NCBI RefSeq assembly: GCF_004212215.1
Contig: NZ_QVFV01000002.1
Location: 271,794 to 335,793 of the forward strand
Direction of reading: 5' to 3'
Source: Leptolyngbya iicbica LK
GTDB lineage: Bacteria > Cyanobacteriota > Cyanobacteriia > Phormidesmidales > Phormidesmidaceae
Length of the DNA stretch: 64,000 bases
Below the pieces are notes generated by a model that was not told the DNA's origin, did no database searches, and saw nothing but the letters and a program-made list of their open reading frames with translations. Each line of letters opens with the position of its first letter. The first letter of the stretch is position 1. Both the position numbers and the translations under genes were made by a program. Positions 18,571 through 27,924 of this stretch are shown here, one piece after another.

Positions 18571-19221
18571 ATGCTGTCATTAGCGATCACGCTAGATTCT
18601 AGCGTGGAGTGGTCTTGCCTGATGCCAGGTACTGAGCAGCGAGTCCTCAACCTGCTGACTAAAAAACCAGCATGCATCCAGGCCCAGACTTCTTGAATGA
18701 CCGCCACAAGCCTTGTCCGATCATGATTTTTGATGCATGGACATTTTACTTATAAGTTCTTGATAATCGTAAAAACTCACTGTCAAAACTACTTAAAAGC
18801 GCTTTCAGCCCCACCAAAATGAGGCTTGTAAGGCGAGATCGAGGTTTACCGCAGCTTCTGGATAGTACGGGTAAACTATAAAAAAGTGTGTTTTTTGGGT
18901 GAATTCTGTCGGATTTTTGCGGAAAAAGAGTGGTAGTCAACTTGTTAGTGCGGCTACAATCATGTGAGGCAGGTCACAAACTTAGACTCAGAAGGGTCTA
19001 ATTTGCTTGCTGTAAACCAGAAGGTTTTTGTTTAGCTTTAATCTGTTGCAGTCTGTCTTTGGGTTTTAGAGACATTTTCTCGCCGCGTTTTAAGTATGGC
19101 GGTCAGGGATCTTGCTCGTTTAACCACATCTGGCCCTGAGGCCATCACAAAAACAGGGTGTTAAGCTGAACGGGCCTTTGATTTGAAAGCATCACGCACG
19201 AAGGAGCACGAGGAACGCGGC
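18571..19221. promoter_or_regulatory. Long AT-rich leader of the principal sigma factor gene
   Basis: About 650 bases separate the divergent phasin-like gene and the sigma factor start. It is AT-rich from 18720 to 19080, with several possible -10 elements such as GGGTAAACTATAA near 18870. A long regulated leader before the housekeeping sigma gene, possibly with several promoters, is plausible. Short open frames on the minus strand (18746-18940) lack support. Confidence 0.45.
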
Positions 19222-20346
19222 ATGACTCAAGCGAAAGAATTGCTCGGAGCAATCAAGCCCCAAAACGAGTTGGAGCTCTTAATTGATAGCGATAGTAGCT
19301 CATCAAAATTCGATGATTCTGACGATGCTGGCGCAGCCAAAGCTCCCGCAAAAGCGGCCAAGAGCAAGACAACTCGCCGTAGCCAAACTAAGAAGAAGCA
19401 TTACACAGAAGATTCGATCCGCCTCTATTTGCAAGAAATTGGCCGCATTCGCCTCCTGCGGGCCGAAGAAGAAATTGAGCTTGCTCGTAAGATTGCTGAC
19501 TTGCTGGAGCTAGAGCGCATCCGCGATGAGTTGATGGATGGCTTGGACCATGAGCCGACTGATGCTGAATGGGCTGAAGCCGTCGATATGCCTTTGCCCG
19601 CTTTTCAAAAGCGGTTGCATCTGGGTCGCCGCGCCAAGGACAAGATGGTGCAGTCCAACCTGCGACTGGTTGTTTCCATTGCGAAGAAGTACATGAATCG
19701 TGGTCTGTCTTTCCAGGACTTGATTCAGGAAGGCAGCTTGGGCTTGATTCGGGCGGCTGAAAAGTTCGACCACGAAAAAGGCTACAAGTTCTCCACCTAC
19801 GCTACTTGGTGGATTCGCCAGGCAATTACTCGAGCGATCGCGGATCAGTCCCGCACGATTCGCCTCCCCGTCCACCTTTACGAAACTATCTCGCGGATTA
19901 AGAAAACGACGAAGCTGTTGTCGCAAGAGTTGGGCCGCAAGCCAACTGAAGAAGAAATTGCCACCAGCATGGAAATGACTATCGAGAAGCTGCGGTTCAT
20001 CGCCAAGTCGGCTCAGCTACCAATTTCTTTGGAAACTCCCATTGGTAAGGAAGAAGATTCTCGTTTGGGCGACTTTATCGAGTCGGACGGTGAGACACCT
20101 GAAGATGAAGTTTCCAAGAGCTTGCTGCGGGAAGACTTAGAAGGTGTTTTGGGTACCTTGAGCCCGCGTGAGCGCGACGTTTTGCGTCTGCGCTATGGCC
20201 TAGATGATGGCCGCATGAAAACTCTGGAAGAAATTGGCCAGACTTTCAACGTGACACGCGAACGGATTCGTCAAATTGAAGCGAAAGCGCTGCGTAAGCT
20301 ACGTCACCCCAACCGCAACAGCGTGCTGAAGGAATATATCCGCTAA
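19222..20346 (+). CDS. sigA: Principal RNA polymerase sigma factor (group 1 sigma-70)
   Basis: This is the housekeeping sigma subunit for promoter recognition. I start at ATG 19222 (M-T-Q-A-K-E-L-L), with GAGG eight bases upstream; an upstream TTG frame from 19183 is unlikely. An acidic, poly-Ser/Lys spacer (20-70) precedes region 1.2 ([16 protein letters not shown]). The 2.3/2.4 core is [20 protein letters not shown]. Region 3 contains [11 protein letters not shown], and region 4.2 is [20 protein letters not shown]. The length of 374 fits cyanobacterial SigA (RpoD1); I judge it group 1 rather than group 2 by that N-terminal extension. Confidence 0.94.
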   Translation: MTQAKELLGAIKPQNELELLIDSDSSSSKFDDSDDAGAAKAPAKAAKSKTTRRSQTKKKHYTEDSIRLYLQEIGRIRLLRAEEEIELARKIADLLELERIRDELMDGLDHEPTDAEWAEAVDMPLPAFQKRLHLGRRAKDKMVQSNLRLVVSIAKKYMNRGLSFQDLIQEGSLGLIRAAEKFDHEKGYKFSTYATWWIRQAITRAIADQSRTIRLPVHLYETISRIKKTTKLLSQELGRKPTEEEIATSMEMTIEKLRFIAKSAQLPISLETPIGKEEDSRLGDFIESDGETPEDEVSKSLLREDLEGVLGTLSPRERDVLRLRYGLDDGRMKTLEEIGQTFNVTRERIRQIEAKALRKLRHPNRNSVLKEYIR

Positions 20347-20380
20347 ACGAGATCGCACTTAAATAGCACACCTGCTGAAA

Positions 20381-20412
20381 CCGCCCTGGAATAGTTTTCC
20401 AGGGCGGTTTTT
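20381..20412 (+). terminator. Rho-independent terminator of sigA
   Basis: Perfect 11-bp arms CCGCCCTGGAA (20381-20391) and TTCCAGGGCGG (20397-20407), a five-base loop and a TTTTT tail. It starts 34 bases after the stop codon. Confidence 0.92.
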
Positions 20413-20459
20413 GGGTTGATTGACTATAACTTTCCGGCGGCCTGTCACCTAATGAGAGG

Positions 20460-20966
20460 TCATGGTTTTTCTTCCTCGACGCCGGAGATGACCGCCAGGG
20501 CATGGGCATAGGTGGCGAGTTCTTGCCGTAGGTTTTCCAGTTCGGCGCGGAGGGTGGGTTCTTCCGCCCAGGCTTTTTCGTGCTCCTGCGGGCTCAAGTC
20601 CCCAGTGTTTTGCGCTTCCCAGGCTTGCAGGCGCGGGTGCCATTCTGACATAAAGGGGCGCAATCCTTGATTGAGCACGGCGATCGCAATGCCCCCCACC
20701 GATTTTCGCGATGCCCCAACCTTGGGGCCCGCTTTGCGCAGAATGTCACGGGTGGTGCCAAACAATGTGTAAAGCGAACTCAGAGCTTCGCGCACGGTGC
20801 CCTGCTGGGCATCCAAAGACTGTACAGCGATGCGGGTGACCAATTCGATGTAGAGTTCCCAGGCGGCATTTTGCTCGGTAGGGTCAGCTTCCCAGGTGGC
20901 CCCTCCCATGCCAAAGGGCAAGTTCACCGACACGGACTTTAAGATAGCGGGCGGATCTTTAGGCAT
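20460..20966 (-). CDS. Conserved hypothetical protein, helical
   Basis: No function can be read. The 168-residue protein starts with a strand-like segment (S-V-S-V-N-L-P-F-G-M-G-G-A-T-W), then A-A-W-E-L-Y-I-E-L-V-T-R-I-A-V-Q, R-E-A-L-S-S-L-Y-T-L-F-G-T-T-R and L-R-P-F-M-S-E-W-H-P-R-L, and ends in a coiled-coil segment (R-A-E-L-E-N-L-R-Q-E-L). From memory, proteins with this W-x-L-Y-x-E-L-x-T-R-I-A pattern occur widely and sometimes beside bacterial conflict or caspase-like genes; I cannot check this and no such gene adjoins here. No signal peptide or membrane segment. It is convergent with sigA. Confidence 0.7.
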   Translation of the reverse strand: MPKDPPAILKSVSVNLPFGMGGATWEADPTEQNAAWELYIELVTRIAVQSLDAQQGTVREALSSLYTLFGTTRDILRKAGPKVGASRKSVGGIAIAVLNQGLRPFMSEWHPRLQAWEAQNTGDLSPQEHEKAWAEEPTLRAELENLRQELATYAHALAVISGVEEEKP

Positions 20967-21079
20967 AAGTCAAAAGAGGGCAGGATTCGTCAAACGGCTG
21001 GGCAGATGCTTGCTTCAAGTTTAATCCCATCCAGCGATCGCACTCGGCTGATTACAATGACGGTGCAGTGCGATCGCTA

Positions 21080-21346
21080 ATGTTTATGCCTGAATCCACA
21101 AAGATGTCCGTTTGGGATTACAAACCCTGGTGGTGCCAGCCCTGGTCAATTTTGTTGACGGGCGTCAGCATTATTGGCGGCAGTTGGTTCCTGTTTCACC
21201 GCTATTGGGTGACCGGATTGGTGGCAGTACCAATCCTGGTTTGGATGGGCTTCTTTTTGCTCGTCTATCCCCGTTTGATGGCGGAAGCGGGGGCATTGCC
21301 CGAGCCACCGGATATCCCCACCCCCGATAATCTGCCCAAAATTTAA
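21080..21346 (+). CDS. Small two-helix membrane protein, conserved in cyanobacteria
   Basis: The protein of about 88 residues contains S-V-W-D-Y-K-P-W-W-C-Q-P-W-S-I, a tryptophan-rich element before the first helix. A second helix contains V-P-I-L-V-W-M-G-F-F-L-L-V-Y-P-R, and the tail is proline-rich (P-E-P-P-D-I-P-T-P-D-N). I recall this arrangement in cyanobacterial and algal hypothetical proteins (DUF6737-like), but the number is from memory. Starts at 21068 (GTG), 21080, 21086 and 21104 are possible; the conserved part begins at 21104. It has no close operon partner. Confidence 0.7.
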   Translation: MFMPESTKMSVWDYKPWWCQPWSILLTGVSIIGGSWFLFHRYWVTGLVAVPILVWMGFFLLVYPRLMAEAGALPEPPDIPTPDNLPKI

Positions 21347-21498
21347 ATCGCTTGCTTGTTTCTGCTCTCAAGCCCCAGCGCCCCGCAGGATTTTCTCGAC
21401 AATTTGTTTTGATGAATACAACGCCCTAAGCGGCTCCCTCTTACAGTCTCTATTGTGATCTGAAGCACATTTACTCGGCTGAATCAGGAGCAATCGAT

Positions 21499-22866
21499 AT
21501 GGTGTGGGGTATGAGTCGAAAGGGGCGTTTTGCGCTCATGAGTTTGGGGGCGACGGCGCTATTGATAGCGATCGCCAGTTTGAGTAACGGGGTCGGGTTA
21601 GGGCAGCGGGCAATCGCGCAAACTATGGCGGACCATTACCTGGCCGCGACTGCCGATACCGTCCATTGGGGCTATTTCAGCCAAGATTTAGCACCAGAAC
21701 TCGTCATGAACTCCGGCGAAACGGTGACCGTCGAAACCTTGACTCACCACGCCAACGACGATGCCTCGCTCATGGTCATGGGCGATCCGGGGGCTGAAAG
21801 CGTATACGAGTGGACTGAAGATGGCAAAGGGGTTGACCGCCGAGGTGCGGGTTCCATCGACCCTGAAGTGTATACCGTTGGCGCGGGTGAAGGTGCGGGC
21901 GTCCATATCTTGACTGGCCCCATTTATGTGAACGGGGCTGAACCGGGCGATGTGTTGGAAGTCGAAATCCTCGATGTCGCGCCGCGTCCTAGTGCGAATC
22001 CTGACTATGAGGGCCGCACCTTTGGCAGCAACGCGGCGGCCTGGTGGGGCTTCCATTACAACGACATGCTCGAAGAGTCGCGAGAAGTGATCACCATTTA
22101 CGAACTCGACTCCACTGGCGAAGAGGACTACGCCACGGCTCTCTACAACTTTCAGTGGACGCCGCAGACTGACCCTTACGGGGTCGTTCACGAAATTATT
22201 GACTATCCTGGTGTACCCGTCGACCACGACACGGTGGAAGAAAACTACGAAGTGCTGGAAGGGGTGACGGTGCCCATTCGGCCTCACTTTGGAGTGATTG
22301 GGTTGGCCCCCGCCGAGGCGGATATTGTGGACTCGGTGCCCCCTAGCTACTTTGGTGGCAATATTGACAACTGGCGCATCGGCAAAGGCGCCACCATGTA
22401 CTATCCCGTGGCGGTCGAAGGGGGGCTGCTGTCGATGGGCGATCCCCATGCGGCGCAGGGCGATTCGGAGTTGGCGGGGACGGCGATCGAAACGTCGCTC
22501 ACGGGCACCTTCCGCGTCACCGTCCATAAGCAGGACGAACTGCCCGACACCGTCCTCGAAGATCTCTACTATCCACTGTTAGAGACGGATACTGAGTACA
22601 TCGTCCACGGCTTCAGCTATCCCAACTACTTGGCTGACCTGGGGGAGACGGCCCAGCAAGACATTTATGCCAACTCGTCCATCGACAAGGCGATGCGCGA
22701 TGCCTTCCGCAAGATGCGGCATTTCCTCATGACGACTCAAGGCTTGACCGAAGACGAAGCCGTTTCGCTGATGTCAGTGGCGGCGGACTTTGGCATTACC
22801 CAGGTTGTCGATGGCAACTGGGGTGTTCACGGCATCATTAAAAAAGAAGTGCTGCCCATGGCTTGA
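21499..22866 (+). CDS. Acetamidase/formamidase-family protein with signal peptide
   Basis: The mature part belongs to the FmdA/AmdA amidase family, which hydrolyses formamide or acetamide. It has Y-F-S-Q-D-L-A-P, G-D-V-L-E-V-E-I-L-D-V, the segment R-P-H-F-G-V-I-G-L-A-P and the core E-G-G-L-L-S-M-G-D-P-H-A-A-Q-G-D-S-E-L. Family members with known activity are cytoplasmic. Here residues 1-40 form a signal-like sequence (R-K-G-R-F then a hydrophobic stretch ending A-I-A-Q), so export to the periplasm is predicted. The C-terminal helix (R-K-M-R-H-F-L-M-T-T-Q-G-L-T-E-D-E-A) is typical. Substrate is unproven. A terminator follows. Confidence 0.9.
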   Translation: MVWGMSRKGRFALMSLGATALLIAIASLSNGVGLGQRAIAQTMADHYLAATADTVHWGYFSQDLAPELVMNSGETVTVETLTHHANDDASLMVMGDPGAESVYEWTEDGKGVDRRGAGSIDPEVYTVGAGEGAGVHILTGPIYVNGAEPGDVLEVEILDVAPRPSANPDYEGRTFGSNAAAWWGFHYNDMLEESREVITIYELDSTGEEDYATALYNFQWTPQTDPYGVVHEIIDYPGVPVDHDTVEENYEVLEGVTVPIRPHFGVIGLAPAEADIVDSVPPSYFGGNIDNWRIGKGATMYYPVAVEGGLLSMGDPHAAQGDSELAGTAIETSLTGTFRVTVHKQDELPDTVLEDLYYPLLETDTEYIVHGFSYPNYLADLGETAQQDIYANSSIDKAMRDAFRKMRHFLMTTQGLTEDEAVSLMSVAADFGITQVVDGNWGVHGIIKKEVLPMA

Positions 22867-22944
22867 TGTGTTGCGCTCGAAACAGTTGTCGTCGGGCGGT
22901 AGACCTTAGCCTTTAGCGGCAGCACGATTTAATTTCAGCGATTA

Positions 22945-22983
22945 GACGCCTTCATGAACAACAGGTTCATGGGGGCGTTTTTA
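22945..22983 (+). terminator. Terminator after the amidase gene
   Basis: A hairpin with arms ACGCC-TTCATGAAC and GTTCATG-GGGGCGT, two small bulges and a TTTTTAG tail, 78 bases past the amidase stop. It also lies 3' of the convergent nuclease gene, whose stop is at 22992. Confidence 0.75.
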
Positions 22984-22991
22984 GTTGTGCT

Positions 22992-23348
22992 CTACTCTAA
23001 ATAGGCTGCGGCCAACCCTTCGTCCAGTAACTCCTGGTTGAGGTTGTGCCATTGCTCCGCAACTCGATAGTGGACTGTGCCCAGCAGGCGACCATACTTG
23101 CCGGTGCTGTCTTTGTGAGTCTCGATGATCAGGCGGTCAGCCTGCCGGAGGCGCTGCTCCACGATGTCGCGCACAACCAAACCCTGCTCTCGTTCAACGC
23201 CGCGCAGCTCTGGGGTGTCGATGCCGTAGAGGCGAATCGGTTTGTTGAGTTGCCAAATATTGAATCCGAGGGAGAGATCGACGCGGATTGTGTCGCCGTC
23301 ATACACCGAGACTAACCGGGCTTCGTAGTGGTACAGAAATTCATCCAT
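22992..23348 (-). CDS. Thermonuclease-like (SNase) protein
   Basis: The 118-residue protein has the staphylococcal nuclease fold. Visible are Y-D-G-D-T-I-R-V (metal-binding Asp), I-R-L-Y-G-I-D-T-P-E-L (catalytic Arg and Asp), and K-Y-G-R-L-L-G-T-V (second catalytic Arg), ending in L-L-D-E-G-L-A-A-A-Y. The key Arg-Glu-Arg set seems complete, so it should cleave nucleic acid with Ca2+. There is no signal peptide, unlike secreted relatives, so it may act in the cytoplasm or be exported otherwise. It follows the vWA lipoprotein gene by 14 bases and is likely the last gene of that operon. Confidence 0.88.
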   Translation of the reverse strand: MDEFLYHYEARLVSVYDGDTIRVDLSLGFNIWQLNKPIRLYGIDTPELRGVEREQGLVVRDIVEQRLRQADRLIIETHKDSTGKYGRLLGTVHYRVAEQWHNLNQELLDEGLAAAYLE

Positions 23349-23362
23349 GGCGTTGATCGGGG

Positions 23363-25129
23363 CTACAGATTGGTTTGGAAGAGATCTTTGAGCAAGTCTT
23401 GGACGTTGTCAGTGGTGCCGGTTTTGACGGTGGATTCGCGCAGGGCAGCGATCGCGGCTAGTTCGCCCTCATTGACATCGCCATAGGCAATGGGATAAAC
23501 GCGAATGCCGCTATAGCTAATCAACTCTTCCACATCATTGAAGTTGTAGCCGCGATTGGCTTCGCCATCGGTGAGCAGTAGCAAATAAAATCGCCCTTCC
23601 GGATCAGACTGTCGCTGTTTCATCAACTCGCCCATGCCCATGAGCATGGCGTCATACATGGCAGTGCTACCGTCGGCCCGCAAATTATCGACAGCGGCGA
23701 GTAAGCGCTGATGCTGCAGTTGATCAAACGCAGCGAGGGGCAGGCGGTAAACAGCGCGATCGCCAAAGGTAATCAGCCCCACTTGATTGCCGGCATTAAT
23801 CACCGAACTCGCCACCTGCAAGCCTTCTTGCACGGCATTTAGGGGTTCCCCTTCCATTGAGCCGCTGGTGTCCACCACAGTCATGAGGTAAACCGTGCGG
23901 CCCCCGTCTTTCCGAGCCTTCCAATAGCTTTGAGCGGCGGTCAGCACCTCCCCCGAGGGAATCGGCGGAGCTTGGCCGCTTTCTAAATACGGCGTTGGCT
24001 CAAAGCCTTGCTGAGCCGCTAGCGCTTGCATCTCGCTGGCCATGGCAAATTCGCCAAACTGCGCCAAGGCTTCGGCTTGAGCGGCAGAGTTCCAATCAAA
24101 GCCGACCAGAGGATTGTTGTGGGGAATGCCGAAGGGCACGAACTGCACATTCTCGAAGCCGGGAAGTTGGATCAGGCTCTGATAGTTCTGATACTCCAGC
24201 GGAAACGCCTGTAACTTGTCGGGGTCGCGAATAAAGATCTCCTGTAAGTCGAGGGTGGTGGTGGTGGTAATCAAAACCTGCTCTTGGAAGGCGCTGAAGA
24301 CGGAATTGACTTCTGGGGATTCCAAATTGGCGACGGTTAAAGCAGCGTCTCCCGACAAGCCAGCCGATCGCCAAAACAGGCTGTACAGCAGGTTCAGCGC
24401 GGTGGAACTGGTGTAAGGGTTAGGGTAGCCTGCGGTCAGCTGTCCCGAAATCATGGCGTCGAGCACTTGGGCAAAGGTGACTTCGCCGCCACCCAGGGCG
24501 TTGTAAGCTTCCCCTTGCAGCACCAGGCCAGCGGTGTTGGGCACCAACCGAGATTGCACCGCTGTGGTGTTGACGCCCTCACTGTTGATCATCTGTACCC
24601 AGAGATCGTTGGACGGGGAATAGCCAGCGGGTTGGACGGTCCCTGCGGCCAGTAGCCTCGCCGCCGTACCCGAGGGGATCTGGCGAATCCCCACCTGAAT
24701 AGGTTGGCCGCCGCTGGTGGTGACGCCCTGTTGGTTAAAGGCGTCGGCCACTTCTACTAGCCAGCGTTCGTTCTGTTTATCCACATTGGCTTTTTCAGAA
24801 GAGCTGAAAATTTCGAGATATACCGTCTGTCCATCATTAGGCGGTTGCGCCGCGTAGAGGGGGAAATCTTCGATCGCGGGCAATGGCTCGCTGATCGTGT
24901 CGGTGCTGTAACGACTGGCGACGGCATCGGCGACAAAATCTTCTTCCCAATCGAGCCTGGGCATGACGGTTTCCAGTAAAACCGTTTCGGCTTCGGCTTC
25001 TGACTCCACCGAAGGAATGCCTCCACCGCCGACGCTTGCACAGCTCCACACCAAAGTCAGGCAAAAGCTGGCTAGCAAGGTGAACACAAAGGGACGCTTG
25101 AGCAGGGCGAATAATCGAGGAATCAGCAT
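23363..25129 (-). CDS. Lipoprotein with solute-binding-like and vWA domains
   Basis: A signal peptide (residues 1-30) ends at L-V-W-S-C, a lipobox-like site, so it is probably anchored in the periplasm. Residues about 70-385 look like a bacterial extracellular solute-binding fold (Y-L-E-I-F-S-S-S-E-K, W-V-Q-M-I-N-S-E-G, F-V-P-F-G-I-P-H-N-N-P-L-V-G-F). Residues about 405-585 form a von Willebrand A domain with a full MIDAS: V-D-T-S-G-S-M-E-G-E, D-G-S-T-A-M-Y-D-A and L-T-D-G-E. A metal-dependent protein-protein role in the periplasm is likely. It is the middle gene of a three-gene group (5-base and 14-base gaps). No transporter subunits are nearby, so the solute-binding part may be re-used for another role. 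Confidence 0.86.
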   Translation of the reverse strand: MLIPRLFALLKRPFVFTLLASFCLTLVWSCASVGGGGIPSVESEAEAETVLLETVMPRLDWEEDFVADAVASRYSTDTISEPLPAIEDFPLYAAQPPNDGQTVYLEIFSSSEKANVDKQNERWLVEVADAFNQQGVTTSGGQPIQVGIRQIPSGTAARLLAAGTVQPAGYSPSNDLWVQMINSEGVNTTAVQSRLVPNTAGLVLQGEAYNALGGGEVTFAQVLDAMISGQLTAGYPNPYTSSTALNLLYSLFWRSAGLSGDAALTVANLESPEVNSVFSAFQEQVLITTTTTLDLQEIFIRDPDKLQAFPLEYQNYQSLIQLPGFENVQFVPFGIPHNNPLVGFDWNSAAQAEALAQFGEFAMASEMQALAAQQGFEPTPYLESGQAPPIPSGEVLTAAQSYWKARKDGGRTVYLMTVVDTSGSMEGEPLNAVQEGLQVASSVINAGNQVGLITFGDRAVYRLPLAAFDQLQHQRLLAAVDNLRADGSTAMYDAMLMGMGELMKQRQSDPEGRFYLLLLTDGEANRGYNFNDVEELISYSGIRVYPIAYGDVNEGELAAIAALRESTVKTGTTDNVQDLLKDLFQTNL

Positions 25130-25134
25130 AGGGG

Positions 25135-25791
25135 TTAGGTGGGGTCGTCAGCAGCGGTTTGCAAGGTGGTTTTGTTCGCTTCGATGAGCAATTGCAGGCG
25201 ATCGGGCAGGGCTACACTCGCATTGGCATCGGCGGAGAGTTGCGCCAGGACAATTTGGTCGCGTAAAGCCTGGAGCTGATGATGGGTTTCCTGAAGGCGA
25301 TCGCAACTCTTCTCCAACTGTTGCTGAGTCAGGGTGCGGTATTGCTCGGTTTGCACTTGTTCCAACGCCACAGTGCTGCCAGCGATGTTGGCGGCGAGCC
25401 CTTCGACGGTGTACAGCGCTTCTAACAGATCGGGTATCAGGGTCGAGTCGCGCTCGGCAATTTCGGCAGCGGCGGTCTGACTCTCGCTAGACCATTGATA
25501 GGCATTCACCCAGGGACTTTGCATATCGATGCCGGGAAATTTCGCGGAGATCGCATCCAAATGCTCCAACATGACGGTGCGATCAAGCAGATTGCCTGTG
25601 GTGTTGAGGCGATCGCCCCGAAACTGGAAAAACCACGCGCCCAACATGCCGACGGCAATGATGGCTCCCACCACTACACCCACCCATTGGAAGCCGGTAA
25701 ATACGACGAGCGCCAAAAAACCCAAACCGGCCCCGACTAATAAAAAGGTGGTTTGGGGATATCGAAATGCGCTACGCCAGCGAATACTCAT
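25135..25791 (-). CDS. Membrane protein with two helices and coiled-coil tail
   Basis: I start at ATG 25791 (M-S-I-R-W-R-S); the frame upstream to 25911 is not convincing. Two adjacent transmembrane helices (about residues 16-34 and 38-55) are followed by a soluble 160-residue part. That part holds long heptad stretches (Q-Q-L-E-K-S-C-D-R-L-Q-E-T-H-H-Q-L-Q-A-L-R-D-Q-I) and a W-S-S-E-S-Q-T-A-A-A-E-I segment. No enzyme motif is visible. The stop lies five bases before the start of the vWA lipoprotein, so the two are likely co-translated. The two could form an envelope complex joining a membrane stalk to a metal-binding vWA protein, which is inference from context. Confidence 0.72.
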   Translation of the reverse strand: MSIRWRSAFRYPQTTFLLVGAGLGFLALVVFTGFQWVGVVVGAIIAVGMLGAWFFQFRGDRLNTTGNLLDRTVMLEHLDAISAKFPGIDMQSPWVNAYQWSSESQTAAAEIAERDSTLIPDLLEALYTVEGLAANIAGSTVALEQVQTEQYRTLTQQQLEKSCDRLQETHHQLQALRDQIVLAQLSADANASVALPDRLQLLIEANKTTLQTAADDPT

Positions 25792-26153
25792 GCGATCCAA
25801 TCGAAAATTGCTGGTCTGATCATACCCATGACTTTGGGTCGCGATCGATTTCTTTACGCGCCGTGAAGGGGAACGAGCTTGCAGTTCCCAAACTGCTTGA
25901 CCTGATCCCAAGCTTAAGTAAGCTGCAGATGATAGGTGCCGCTGCTCATTCGGGGCTGTAGAGGGCTAGCAGTATCAAACCCCAACAATCGGGGATGCTA
26001 TGTTCAAGCAATTTCTTAAATGCTCGTGATGATCCTCATCAAAGTCAGCAAATCTCTAAAATAGAGGTTTAGCGATCGCCCATACTTCTGAAGCAGGAGA
26101 TTAGAATAGTGCGTGTTGCTACAAATTTTGTCGTTTATTGCTTGTGAACACCG
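25792..26153. promoter_or_regulatory. Divergent promoter region of leuA and the membrane protein gene
   Basis: About 360 bases between divergent genes. A TAGAATAGTG element at 26102-26111 lies a plausible distance before leuA for a -10 box. I see no leader peptide rich in leucine codons and no T-box-like structure. Confidence 0.4.
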
Positions 26154-27785
26154 ATGAGTAACCAACCCCAGCCTGACCGCATCTTAATCTTTGACACCAC
26201 TCTTCGCGACGGTGAGCAATCTCCCGGCGCGACGCTAAACGTGGATGAAAAGCTTACGATCGCGCGGCAGCTGGCACGACTGGGGGTGGACATCATCGAA
26301 GCGGGGTTTCCCTTTGCGAGCCCCGGCGACTTTGAAGCGGTAAACAAGATTGCGGCTCAGGTCGGGACGGAGGATGGCCCCACGATTTGTGGTTTGGCCC
26401 GAGCTACTAAGGGCGATATCGAAACGGCGGGTCGGGCGATCGCCCCGGCGGCCAAAGGTCGCATCCATACCTTCATCGCCACTTCCGACATCCACATGCA
26501 GTACAAACTGCGCAAAACCCGCGAAGAAGTGCTCGCCATCACGGAAGAAATGGTGGCTTACGCCAAAACCTTCACGGACGACATCGAATTTTCGCCGGAG
26601 GATGCCGGACGTTCTGACCCCGAGTTCATGTATCGCGTGTTGGAAACGGCGATCGCGGCAGGGGCCACCACCATCAACATTCCCGATACCGTTGGCTACT
26701 TGACCCCGTCAGAATTTGGCGGTCTCATTCGCGGCATTCGGGAACACGTACCCAACGTGGATCAGGCGATCATTTCCGTCCACGGCCACAATGACTTGGG
26801 CTTGGCCGTCGCCAACTTCTTGGAAGCGGTGAAAAACGGGGCGCGTCAACTGGAATGCACCATTAACGGCATCGGCGAGCGGGCCGGTAATGCGGCGTTA
26901 GAAGAGTTGGTCATGGCGCTACACGTCCGCCGCAGCTTCTATAATCCGTTCTTTGGTCGCCCCGCTGAGTCGGAGGCACCGCTGACGAATATTGATACCA
27001 CCGAGATTTATCCCACGTCTCGCTTGGTTTCCAACCTGACGGGCATGTTTGTGCAGCCGAATAAGGCGATCGTCGGGGCCAATGCCTTTGCCCACGAGTC
27101 CGGCATTCACCAAGATGGCGTGCTGAAAAACAAGCTCACCTACGAAATCATGGATGCGGAGTCCATCGGCCTCAACAAAAACCAAATCGTGTTGGGCAAG
27201 CACTCGGGCCGCAACGCCTTCCGCACCCGGTTAAAAGAACTGGGCCATGAACTGGGTGATCAGGAACTGAACCGTGCCTTCTTGCGCTTTAAGGATTTAG
27301 CGGATAAGAAAAAGGTCGTCACCGATTGGGATATTGTGGCGCTGGTGAATGACGAAACCCAGCAAGCGCCTGAGCATTTCCATATCGAGTTAGTACAGGT
27401 CTCTTGCGGCGACCACGCCTGCCCCACCGCCACCGTGACCCTGCGCACCCCTGAAGGTGAGGAACTGACGGACGCGGCAACGGGGACTGGTCCCGTGGAT
27501 GCGGTGTATCGCGCCGTCAACCGCGTCGTCAACATTCCCAATGAACTGATTGAGTTCTCGGTGCAGTCGGTGACGGCGGGTATTGATGCGATCGGGGAAG
27601 TGACGATTCGCATTCGCCATGAAGAGCGCGTCTTTTCTGGCCATTCCGCGAACACGGACATTGTCGTGGCTTCGACCCAGGCGTATCTGAACGCGCTCAA
27701 TCGCCTGTACGCCTCGATTCAAGGCGGCAAGACCATCCATCCTCAAAAAGATGAAATGGCCACCGCAGCCACGGCGCGCATCTAG
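26154..27785 (+). CDS. leuA: 2-isopropylmalate synthase
   Basis: LeuA condenses acetyl-CoA with 2-oxoisovalerate, the first committed step of leucine synthesis. The catalytic barrel begins [14 protein letters not shown], the classic signature, and has the metal site [10 protein letters not shown] and the N-G-I-G-E-R-A-G-N element. The C-terminal regulatory domain (about 395-525), which binds leucine in the family, is present. At 543 residues it is the usual cyanobacterial length, and the active-site residues are intact. A strong terminator follows. Confidence 0.97.
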   Translation: MSNQPQPDRILIFDTTLRDGEQSPGATLNVDEKLTIARQLARLGVDIIEAGFPFASPGDFEAVNKIAAQVGTEDGPTICGLARATKGDIETAGRAIAPAAKGRIHTFIATSDIHMQYKLRKTREEVLAITEEMVAYAKTFTDDIEFSPEDAGRSDPEFMYRVLETAIAAGATTINIPDTVGYLTPSEFGGLIRGIREHVPNVDQAIISVHGHNDLGLAVANFLEAVKNGARQLECTINGIGERAGNAALEELVMALHVRRSFYNPFFGRPAESEAPLTNIDTTEIYPTSRLVSNLTGMFVQPNKAIVGANAFAHESGIHQDGVLKNKLTYEIMDAESIGLNKNQIVLGKHSGRNAFRTRLKELGHELGDQELNRAFLRFKDLADKKKVVTDWDIVALVNDETQQAPEHFHIELVQVSCGDHACPTATVTLRTPEGEELTDAATGTGPVDAVYRAVNRVVNIPNELIEFSVQSVTAGIDAIGEVTIRIRHEERVFSGHSANTDIVVASTQAYLNALNRLYASIQGGKTIHPQKDEMATAATARI

Positions 27786-27823
27786 CGATCGTTAGGCTGA
27801 TCACGATTCTCCCCATAGTTTTA

Positions 27824-27860
27824 GAAAGGCACGCAGCAATCTACTGCGTGCCTTTCTTTA
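27824..27860 (+). terminator. Rho-independent terminator of leuA
   Basis: Perfect 13-bp arms GAAAGGCACGCAG (27824-27836) and CTGCGTGCCTTTC (27844-27856), a seven-base loop and TTTCTTTA. It lies 38 bases after the stop and also faces the convergent CHRD gene. Confidence 0.93.
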
Positions 27861-27924
27861 TGGGCTCTAGCCTTGGCTATTACTGAGATCTCTCAGGGGA
27901 CGTTAGCCCCCTGGAGAGAATTCA

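Noticed and set aside
18746-18940. 64-codon minus-strand frame in the sigA leader
   Set aside because: Serine/arginine-rich chance composition, no ribosome site, within AT-rich promoter DNA.
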